From: Candidatus Altimarinota bacterium
Lineage (GTDB): Bacteria; Patescibacteriota; Gracilibacteria; UBA1369; UM-FILTER-53-11
Direction: 5' to 3'
Assembly (NCBI GenBank): GCA_018061065.1
Contig: JAGOUV010000001.1
Location: 158,280-222,279 of the forward strand
Length of the DNA stretch: 64,000 nucleotides
Under the pieces are notes generated by a model. The model searched no databases and was not told the origin of the DNA. It saw only the letters and a list, made by a program, of their open reading frames with translations. The position numbers and the translations under genes are program-made. Position 1 is the stretch's first letter. Each line of letters opens with the position of its first letter. Shown here piece by piece: positions 56,835-64,000 of the stretch.

Positions 56835-59375
56835 CTAAAGCTGAAACTTCTTAAAGAAGTACTTTTTACCCACTTCTGCCGCGATAAAGTACCCGATTAA
56901 TATGGCTATGATAAATCCTATGATACCCATCGATAGTGGCACGAACCCGAACCATTCTTGCCCAAAGGCAAAGTACGGAATCGCGAAGGTAACCAGCGCT
57001 GCAGCCACTGACGATACCCACAGCCACGTACTTGGACGGCTCTTATAGAAGGCCATCTGCGTGCGTATTGAGAACGTTATCAGCATCTCAGAGAGTGATG
57101 ATTCTATAAACCATGCGGTGCGGAACATTTCTGGGCTCACTTTTGCTACAAATATCAGCGGCACAATGAGCAGTAAATCAAAGATGGTACTCAAGAAGCC
57201 AAAGTAAATCATGAAGCGCGTAATGAGTTTTATATCCCAGCGGCGTGGACGTTTTATGAGTTCGGGGTCTACGGTGTCCGTGGCTATAGTGAAGAGAGGA
57301 ACATCACTAATAAAATTATTCAACAAAATTTGAGAGGGGAGGAGCGGAATGAAATTCAGAAAGATCGAGGACGCTGCCACCGTAAACATATTTCCAAAGT
57401 TTGCGCTGATGGTATTCAAAATATACTTCATGATATTGCTGAAGATTTTTCGTCCCTCCATAATTCCTTCTGCAAGGACATGGAGACTTTTCTGCAGCAA
57501 AATTATATCCGCGGCTTCTTTTGCAATTCCTGTTGCAGAGTCCACCGAGATGCCCACATCCGCAGCCTTAAGCGCGGGGGCATCATTAATACCATCGCCT
57601 AAAAAGCCCACGATATGCCCTTCTTTATTGAGCCGAGAGACAATTTTATATTTCTGTTCAGGTGTCACACGGGCAAAAACATTGTATGTTTGAATCGTGT
57701 GTTCAAAAGTTCGCAGCGACATTTTTTGAAGCTCGTCGCCGGTGATCACTCTATCGTGCGCCACTGCAAAACCAACTTCCTTGCATATCTTATGGGTAAT
57801 GAGTGCACTGTCACCACTAATAATCTTGATCGCAATTCCCAACTGTTGGAGGAGGTGAAGCGAGTCTTTTACCGTGCTCTTGGGTGGATCGAGGAACAAT
57901 AAAAATCCCACGAGCTTTAAATTTGTTTCGTCTATTTTTGTAGAGCTGTCTACATTAAATCTCTTTTCAGCAACCGCAATTACGCGATAGCCCTCTTCTT
58001 CGTACTGCATAACCTGTTTTTCTGCAGCATGACGTTCATGCGGGGTCATCTTACATATCTCAAGCACCGCTTCCGGCGCACCTTTTGAAATAAAAATATG
58101 TTGGCTGTTTTTCTTTACCACCACACTCATTCTGCGTCGCTCAAAATCAAATTCATTTTTATCAGTCGTTTTATATTCCTTTAGTTCAGCGGAAATATGT
58201 CGGGCGGCTAAACTATGTAAAAGCGCCATATCAATGCCATTTCCGTACGACTTTTTGCCTTTACCCACTTGTGCCGAGTTACAAAGCACACCGTAAAGCA
58301 GTACCTGTGGATCCTGCTTATCCTCTGCATTTTTGTAATCAGATAGGGTCAGTGTTCCCTCAGTGAGCGTTCCGGTCTTATCACAGCAGAGCGTATCGAT
58401 ATTTCCAAAATCTTCCACCGCAGCGAGCGTCTTGGTAATAACTTTTAACTTTGCCATCTTCAGCGCGCCGTTTGAAAGCGTGATAGTCATGAGAATCGGC
58501 AACATCTCTGGAGTGATGCCCACCGCCAGCGCGATCGCAAAGAGCAATGAGTCGAAAAATGGCTTACCTAAGACCGCATTTGTTCCTAAAATAAAAAGCG
58601 TCATGACGAAGGTAACCTTTAACAGCATGCCGCCAAATTTCTCAATACTCTTCTGGAAATTCGTCTCGGGAGTTTTTTCTTTAAGAAACGCGGATGTTTT
58701 ACCAAAAAAAGTCTGCATGCCCGTTGCCACCACCACGCCTTCACCCAGTCCACTTGCTACCGACGTTCCCATAAACGCCATGTTTACTAAATCCTGTGGC
58801 AGAGAGAGGTGATTATCGAGTGCCTCAATTTTTTTTGCCACCGGCAGTGATTCACCCGTAAGAGGCGACTCATCAGTGGAAAAATCATCAATATTAAAAA
58901 GTCGAATATCTGCAGGAACGATATCTCCAATATTCATGTGCACAATATCACCGGGCACCAGCTCCTTTGCATCTATCTCTATCACTGAGCCATCGCGTAT
59001 GACTTTTGCGCGCACGGTTACCAGTTTTTTCAGTTCACGCAGTGCCTGTTCAGCCTTGTATTCTTGAAAAAAACCAAGCACCGCACTCAATCCGACAATC
59101 GCCCAAATCACGTATGCATCTATTGTATCGCCGAGAAAGAATGAAAAAGCTGCTGCACCTAAGAGTAAAAAAATGAGCGGACTTTTAAATTGTGAAATAA
59201 AAATAGAGAGTCCTTGTCGCTGTGACTTGGCACTTATATCATTCGCACCATTTTTCAAAAGTCGTGCTTTGGCATCACTTGCATGTAATCCTTTATCAGA
59301 GGTTTCAAATCGCTTAAATGCTTCTTCTATAGAAAGTCCTGCTGCTCCCCCTATTTTTTTTGTTTTTTTATGCAT
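56835..59375 (-). CDS. mgtA: P-type ATPase, magnesium-translocating type
   Basis: 846 aa. TGES actuator motif (SPLTGESLPVAKK), phosphorylation site CCDKTGTLTEGTL, hinge GDGINDAPALKAADVG, about ten membrane helices. The C-terminal NNFISDVPLFTIATDTVDPELIKRPRRWD and RFMIYFGFLSTIFDLL blocks are those of MgtA/MgtB. It imports Mg2+ in that family. I chose ATG 59375 (MHKKTKK); the longer ORF runs into the sigma factor gene on the other strand. Divergent from the ECF sigma gene across a short palindromic region. Confidence 0.92.
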   Translation of the reverse strand: MHKKTKKIGGAAGLSIEEAFKRFETSDKGLHASDAKARLLKNGANDISAKSQRQGLSIFISQFKSPLIFLLLGAAAFSFFLGDTIDAYVIWAIVGLSAVLGFFQEYKAEQALRELKKLVTVRAKVIRDGSVIEIDAKELVPGDIVHMNIGDIVPADIRLFNIDDFSTDESPLTGESLPVAKKIEALDNHLSLPQDLVNMAFMGTSVASGLGEGVVVATGMQTFFGKTSAFLKEKTPETNFQKSIEKFGGMLLKVTFVMTLFILGTNAVLGKPFFDSLLFAIALAVGITPEMLPILMTITLSNGALKMAKLKVITKTLAAVEDFGNIDTLCCDKTGTLTEGTLTLSDYKNAEDKQDPQVLLYGVLCNSAQVGKGKKSYGNGIDMALLHSLAARHISAELKEYKTTDKNEFDFERRRMSVVVKKNSQHIFISKGAPEAVLEICKMTPHERHAAEKQVMQYEEEGYRVIAVAEKRFNVDSSTKIDETNLKLVGFLLFLDPPKSTVKDSLHLLQQLGIAIKIISGDSALITHKICKEVGFAVAHDRVITGDELQKMSLRTFEHTIQTYNVFARVTPEQKYKIVSRLNKEGHIVGFLGDGINDAPALKAADVGISVDSATGIAKEAADIILLQKSLHVLAEGIMEGRKIFSNIMKYILNTISANFGNMFTVAASSIFLNFIPLLPSQILLNNFISDVPLFTIATDTVDPELIKRPRRWDIKLITRFMIYFGFLSTIFDLLLIVPLIFVAKVSPEMFRTAWFIESSLSEMLITFSIRTQMAFYKSRPSTWLWVSSVAAALVTFAIPYFAFGQEWFGFVPLSMGIIGFIIAILIGYFIAAEVGKKYFFKKFQL

Positions 59376-59393
59376 AGGTATTCCTATTATTCT

Positions 59394-59405
59394 ACCATAT
59401 ATGGT
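59394..59405. promoter_or_regulatory. Perfect 12-bp palindrome between mgtA and the sigma factor gene
   Basis: ACCATATATGGT lies midway between the divergent starts at 59375 and 59421 and overlaps candidate -10 boxes of both genes. It may be an operator or simply a symmetric promoter core. Confidence 0.4.
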
Positions 59406-59420
59406 ACCATTTAGCCCAGC

Positions 59421-59972
59421 ATGACTCTTATGGCGCAGGACGAGGCTCAGCTGGTAGAAAAAGCAAAAACCGATGACGGGGCGTTTGGCCAGCTCTATGA
59501 AAAATACCTTCCTCTCATATATGGGTATGTTCACCGTAGAGTGGGAAACCAGGACGATGCAGAGGAAATTACCTCGCAGATTTTTCTAAAAGTAGTCGAG
59601 CATCTCAGAAGCTTCAAGGGAACTACTTTTAAGGCCTGGATTTACCGCATCGCAACTAATACGATTATCGACTACTACCGTACCTTCAAACCTACAGAAG
59701 ATATTGAGGAGTTGCATGAGGTATTACCTGAAAAGGCATTAAACCCGCATGATGAGCTCGCAAAAGGTCAGGATCGGGCTCACGTAATGAAGGTGTTGTC
59801 TAAACTTCCCGAAAAACATCAACAGATACTTCATTTGAAGTTTTTTGCTGATCTGGAGACAGCCGAAATAGCGGCTTCGCTCAATTGTACAGAAAATAAT
59901 GTTGGCGTGATGTTGCATCGCGCTATGGCTCAGTTTGAGCAGACGTATCATAAACTTAAAGATTATGCGTAA
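59421..59972 (+). CDS. ECF-type RNA polymerase sigma factor
   Basis: 183 aa with sigma region 2 (AFGQLYEKYLPLIYGYVHRRVGNQDDAEEITSQ-type block, KAWIYRIATNTIIDYYR) and region 4 (LPEKHQQILHLKFFADLETAEIAASLNCTENNVGVMLHRAM). It lacks regions 1 and 3, as ECF factors do. Its stop overlaps the next gene by 8 nt. That gene has anti-sigma-like topology, so the pair may be a sigma/anti-sigma system. ATG 59430 is an alternative start. Confidence 0.92.
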   Translation: MTLMAQDEAQLVEKAKTDDGAFGQLYEKYLPLIYGYVHRRVGNQDDAEEITSQIFLKVVEHLRSFKGTTFKAWIYRIATNTIIDYYRTFKPTEDIEELHEVLPEKALNPHDELAKGQDRAHVMKVLSKLPEKHQQILHLKFFADLETAEIAASLNCTENNVGVMLHRAMAQFEQTYHKLKDYA

Positions 59973-62900
59973 ATTATTGTCATTTTTCCGTAAGAAACCC
60001 AAGAGTGGATCGTTAGAGGAGGCGCAGATGAAGCTCTCTAACACACCTTATCCGTCGACGCACCCTCGTGCTGAGTTCAAGACTCAGCTGCTTCATAACC
60101 TGCTTGAGGCGCGCCGACATAACACCTCTTCTATGGTTTCAGCTCATTCGTTTACTTGGCCATCTTGGCTGAAATTAAAGCTTGCACTTCCGGTGCTTGC
60201 CGCAGTCGTTATCGTTGTATTGGTGGTTCCGCTGTTGTCACCCTTTTTGGGAAATGACAGTTTCTTGCTTGTTGACCGTGCGTATGCCGCAGAGGCGATT
60301 ACGATTACGCCAACCGCTAGCGATGTCACTGGTATCGAGGCGCAGACCACATTTAAACTTACTTCTAAGACGCCGTTGGATGCCGATGAACTCAAGAAGC
60401 ATTTGAGTTTTGTGCCTGAGCTAAAATTTGATTTGAATAAAACATCAGATACCGAGTACGAGATCCGTCCTACTGAAACACTTGAGCCAGCTACGGTTTA
60501 TAACATCGTGGTGGATGCGGCATATCTCAATGAAAATAATATTATTATTCCTAAAGAGTATCGTTTCGCTTTCCAAGTAAAGGATATTTTTAAGATTGCG
60601 CGAACCGTGCCGGGTAATAAAACTAATTATATTCCCGTAGCTTCAGGAATTGAGGTTACCTTTAGTCATGAAGGAGTAACTGTTGATGATTTTAAAAAGC
60701 ATTTCTCAATTACACCATCTGTTGCCGGTACGTTTAAAAAGAATGGTAAGACGCTTGTGTTTGTGCCAAGCGGTAAATTAAAAGAACTTACTGCATATAC
60801 GGTTACCGTAAGTAAGGGACTTGTGCTGGGTGGGGCTGCGCAGCAGCTTACGGAAGATTATTCATTCGCTTTTTTCACTACCGATGCGTACGAAGTAGAC
60901 AGCACTCCGAGCGCCCGATTTGATTATAAATATAAGGATTTCCAAAGCTTTGCACCAAGTGAAAAATTGTCATTTAGTTTATATGCACGCGGTAAGGGAA
61001 TGCCTAAGAATGTCGTATTAAAGATTTATAAATTTGCGAATACAGAAGATGTGCTCAATAGAAGCGTGCGCAACGCGCTTGTGCCTGATTGGGTGTGTGA
61101 AAACTGTTCTACAAACCGCGTAAATATTTCAGGAATGCGCGAATTCTACACACAGACAATTGAAGAAATACAATCTGAGGGATATAAACTTAGTTTCCCA
61201 GAAATTAAAGACACGGGCGTATATGTGGCTCAGCTATCTGGAAATGGCGAGACATACGATGATTTAATTTTCCAGGTTTCTCAGCTACGTGGATTTGTTT
61301 TGGGAAGTGTAACAGAGAGTATTTTATGGATTCAAAATCAGACTGCGCGCACCCCCTCAAAAGGCTCAAAAATTACCTTTGTAAATAGCGACAAATCGTT
61401 GACGACGAATGATGAAGGAATTGGTCGCTTCAAGACTCCTGCATGTGATGAAACCCAAAAAACGGATGTGGCAATTATTACGGCGGCGAGCCAGTCGTTG
61501 CTTCTTCCTATGCCGCGCAACTGTGTTCAGGGAACTGCTACGAATTCCGAGTTCGGTTATTCCGGAACGCGATCTGACTATTGGTTTACTCTTTCTACAG
61601 ATCGTTCGCTCTATTTGCCCGATGATACGGTAAATATCTGGGGTGTTGCACAGCGCCGTGCAGGACATAGTGGTGAAGATTTAACCATCGAACTCAAGAG
61701 CTACAATAATGATAAGCCTGTTGCAAAAACGACGGTTCGTTCAAACGACATCGGAACATTTGAAGGCGTATTGCAGCTTAAATACCTTTCTCCTAGCAGC
61801 TACACGATGTATGTGAAGACGGAAAAAGGTGAGCTCGTGGGAACACACACGATACAGGTGGCAACCTTCCAGAAGCCAACATATCGCTTTACCATAACGC
61901 CTGATAAGAAAGTGGTCTGGAATGGCGATACTGCAACGATGAGTATTGATGCATCATTTTTTGATGGAACGCCGATCCCCAATCTGGGCATAGATGTAAG
62001 CACGTTTACAACATTTAAAGATTTCCCACGAAAGCTTACGACTGATGAAAAAGGTCATGCAACGTTTACATTTGATACGAAAAAAATGCCTAAGAATGAA
62101 ACTAAGTATCATTACTTAACTACATGGAGCTCATTTACCTTTACTCCTGAAAATGCCGAATATGGTGATATTTCAGAAACAGTGGGAATCACGATCCTAA
62201 ATAGCGATTACAATTTAGATCTTCAACGTGACGGTAAGATAATTAAAGGAATTGTGAACGCGGTTGATATTACTAAATACGACAGTAATCAGAGTTACCT
62301 CACCGATCCAATCTCAGGATTGAAAGTAACCGTTATGGTGTACAAAGAAGTGGAAGAAAAGACGACCTATCAGGAATACGATGATATTTTAAAGCAAAAT
62401 GTTGAGAGAACTAAAAGCTCACAGCATGAAGTATTTGTTACAAATCTGACAGCAGACACGGATAAAAAGGGTCAATTTTCACTTAACTATGCGTATGATC
62501 CAGATACGGTGTATCGCTTTGTTGCCTTTGCCTATGACAAAAAAGGCCGCGAAACGCAAAGTTCGTTATATTACTATCCAACCTCAGGTTCAAACGAAGA
62601 CAGCAGCTATTCTTACTACTCGATTCAGGATGTGAAGGCTTTGGAAAAGTCGGGAAATGCGCCCAAATATAAGGAAGGTGAAAAAGTTGAGCTCGTTATG
62701 CAGCGCAACGCTAAATCTATTACGGAAAAGAAAGGACAATTCTTATTTTATACGATGCAGGCAGGACTCATGGACTTTGCTTTTTCAGACACGTCCCGTT
62801 ATTCATTTACCTTCGAGAAAAAACACATTCCTAATGTGAATGTTGGTGCGGTGTGGTTTGATGGAACGTACTTTAAATTCTCATCGTATGAATCGCTCAT

Positions 62901-64000
62901 ACAGTTTGATCAAGATGAGCATAAAATTGATGTGAATATTTCAACCGACAATAAAACCTACAAGCCGGGTCAAAAAGTAAAAGTAGAAGTTCAGACAAAA
63001 ACGACTGACGGTGATGCCATCTCTGCAGATGTAAATATAAAAGCAGTTGATGAGGCCATGTACGCAATTCAAGAGTCATATTTCAATCCTGAAGATCCGC
63101 TCACCGAGCTCTATCAAACCCTTTATAGCGGAGTAACGTTGATTTCTTCTACCTCACCAGATCCTACCGATACCAGTGATGGAGGGAAAGGAGGAGGCGG
63201 CGATGGCGATGGAATTACCAGGAATTTATTTAAAATCACCCCGCTTTTTAAGACCGTACATACTGATGGCAATGGAAAAGCGACCGTTGAATTTGATATG
63301 CCACATGACATCACCGCATATCGCGTTACGGCACAGGCAGTTTCTAAAGATCTCTATGCAGGCATGGGACGTGTGACGCTTCCCGTTACTAAGAATTTCT
63401 TCGCCGATGTGACTATGAATGCGGCTTATAGCACCCAGGATAAACCGCAGATTCGTTTGCGTGGATTTGGTGATCAGCTGAAACAAGATCAAGAAGTGAA
63501 GTTTGAGATTTCAGCAGCGACACTCGGAATTGATAAGCAAAGTATGTCATCAAAAGGCTCAAATCCTCTATGGATTGCGCTTCCGTCACTACCCTTGGGA
63601 ACACATACGATAAAGGTAACTGCACAGGCAGGTGATTTAAAAGATGTCATTGAGAAGCAGGTAACGATTGTCGATGCGTTTGCAAAAGTTCCTGCTACGA
63701 AAGTGTATGACGCAACTACCGGCATGTCATTTACAGATATTCCTGAGGCAGCTAAACGTATTCAGTTAACGTTCTCACTTCAGCCCTACGCAACATTCGC
63801 ACAGATGTTGTATCGATTATCAAATACTTCGTATGGTCGTTTAGATTTACAAGTTGCTGCAACGCGCGCACAACAAATTATGGCAGAAGATCCTTCAAAA
63901 GTTACTCAAGATCCGCTTTTAATGTATCAAGCACCTAATGGAGGATTACGTCTCTTCCTCTATGGTGATGCAGATCTTAGTGTCGGATTTAAGGCTGCAG
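59965..64000 (+). CDS. Membrane-anchored alpha-2-macroglobulin-like protein (incomplete)
   Basis: Open from ATG 59965 to the window edge (1,345 codons, no stop). Residues 1 to about 72 are cytoplasmic and basic, with an HPRAEFKTQLLHNLLEARRH helix like the short N-termini of membrane anti-sigma factors. One membrane helix follows (LALPVLAAVVIVVLVVPLL). Outside are Ig/SbsA-like repeats, then macroglobulin domains (STDRSLYLPDDTVNIWGVAQ, TDRSLY-type MG1; TYKPGQKVKVEVQT; ITAYRVTAQAVSKDL). Where active members have the thioester YGCxEQ, this reads YGRLDLQ, so the thioester Cys is absent. The overlap with the sigma gene suggests a surface sensor controlling it. Confidence 0.85.
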   Translation, partial: MRKLLSFFRKKPKSGSLEEAQMKLSNTPYPSTHPRAEFKTQLLHNLLEARRHNTSSMVSAHSFTWPSWLKLKLALPVLAAVVIVVLVVPLLSPFLGNDSFLLVDRAYAAEAITITPTASDVTGIEAQTTFKLTSKTPLDADELKKHLSFVPELKFDLNKTSDTEYEIRPTETLEPATVYNIVVDAAYLNENNIIIPKEYRFAFQVKDIFKIARTVPGNKTNYIPVASGIEVTFSHEGVTVDDFKKHFSITPSVAGTFKKNGKTLVFVPSGKLKELTAYTVTVSKGLVLGGAAQQLTEDYSFAFFTTDAYEVDSTPSARFDYKYKDFQSFAPSEKLSFSLYARGKGMPKNVVLKIYKFANTEDVLNRSVRNALVPDWVCENCSTNRVNISGMREFYTQTIEEIQSEGYKLSFPEIKDTGVYVAQLSGNGETYDDLIFQVSQLRGFVLGSVTESILWIQNQTARTPSKGSKITFVNSDKSLTTNDEGIGRFKTPACDETQKTDVAIITAASQSLLLPMPRNCVQGTATNSEFGYSGTRSDYWFTLSTDRSLYLPDDTVNIWGVAQRRAGHSGEDLTIELKSYNNDKPVAKTTVRSNDIGTFEGVLQLKYLSPSSYTMYVKTEKGELVGTHTIQVATFQKPTYRFTITPDKKVVWNGDTATMSIDASFFDGTPIPNLGIDVSTFTTFKDFPRKLTTDEKGHATFTFDTKKMPKNETKYHYLTTWSSFTFTPENAEYGDISETVGITILNSDYNLDLQRDGKIIKGIVNAVDITKYDSNQSYLTDPISGLKVTVMVYKEVEEKTTYQEYDDILKQNVERTKSSQHEVFVTNLTADTDKKGQFSLNYAYDPDTVYRFVAFAYDKKGRETQSSLYYYPTSGSNEDSSYSYYSIQDVKALEKSGNAPKYKEGEKVELVMQRNAKSITEKKGQFLFYTMQAGLMDFAFSDTSRYSFTFEKKHIPNVNVGAVWFDGTYFKFSSYESLIQFDQDEHKIDVNISTDNKTYKPGQKVKVEVQTKTTDGDAISADVNIKAVDEAMYAIQESYFNPEDPLTELYQTLYSGVTLISSTSPDPTDTSDGGKGGGGDGDGITRNLFKITPLFKTVHTDGNGKATVEFDMPHDITAYRVTAQAVSKDLYAGMGRVTLPVTKNFFADVTMNAAYSTQDKPQIRLRGFGDQLKQDQEVKFEISAATLGIDKQSMSSKGSNPLWIALPSLPLGTHTIKVTAQAGDLKDVIEKQVTIVDAFAKVPATKVYDATTGMSFTDIPEAAKRIQLTFSLQPYATFAQMLYRLSNTSYGRLDLQVAATRAQQIMAEDPSKVTQDPLLMYQAPNGGLRLFLYGDADLSVGFKAA

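Noticed and set aside
59376..59534. N-terminal extension of the P-type ATPase ORF
   Set aside because: It runs into the sigma factor gene on the other strand, and MgtA-type proteins begin near MHKKTKK.

Overview
This is a bacterial chromosome segment of moderate GC content, dense with genes. Many genes overlap, and it carries one 16S, one 23S and one 5S rRNA gene plus seven tRNA genes, all with encoded CCA ends. The gene set suggests a small-genome candidate-phyla-radiation (Patescibacteria-type) lineage: a DUF4012 protein, a LemA + TPM pair, a PrgI-family protein with a VirB4-like N-terminal fragment, many short lipoproteins and unrecognised helical proteins. An intact shikimate operon and nadB point to one of the better-equipped members. 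That placement is inference; I could not search the 16S. UGA is used as a stop (prmC and others), so the UGA=Gly code of Gracilibacteria/Absconditabacteria is not seen.

Layout. 0-4.2 kb: gyrB, a bS21-like protein, prmC-prfA. 4.2-13 kb (mostly minus): msrB, a lipoprotein, then nadB, an aroA-aroK fusion, aroB and DAHP synthase, which form one operon transcribed leftward from 13.3 kb. 13.3-24.6 kb: tatD, radA, a glycosyltransferase, small lipoproteins, a GDPD-like enzyme, tRNA-Lys/Leu/Cys, a VanX-like peptidase, a RimK-like ATP-grasp ligase and clpP. 24.9-26.4 kb: 16S rRNA with its own promoter. 26.5-41.6 kb: lemA/TPM, sensor-like proteins, an aminotransferase / glycerate dehydrogenase / glycerate kinase operon, a DUF4012 protein, asnS. 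41.7-45.2 kb: 23S-5S with a separate promoter and a complex leader. 45.2-64 kb: the PrgI/VirB4-N pair, lepA, a pseudouridine synthase, polX, rsmE, an M23 peptidase, rpmA, an Mg-type P-ATPase, and an ECF sigma factor overlapping a membrane-anchored alpha-2-macroglobulin-like protein that runs off the end.

Translation initiation and leader control stand out. The 16S 3' end reads GGAUUAUCUCUUUU where GGAUCACCUCCUUA is usual, so the CCUCC anti-Shine-Dalgarno core is missing. Consistently, I see almost no Shine-Dalgarno motifs. For many genes a -10 box sits so that the predicted transcription start falls on, or 1-6 nt before, the start codon (leaderless mRNAs).

Two leader regions look like transcription attenuators. 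One, upstream of DAHP synthase, encodes a 19-residue leaderless peptide with eight aromatic residues, followed by mutually exclusive antiterminator and terminator hairpins. The other, between the 23S promoter and the 23S gene, has a 12-codon ORF covering the 5' arm of an antiterminator that competes with a textbook terminator. This would let ribosome availability gate 23S-5S synthesis. Two weaker leader-ORF candidates lie upstream of the 31.2-kb gene (Met-rich) and of the aminotransferase operon. All these are predictions from sequence alone.
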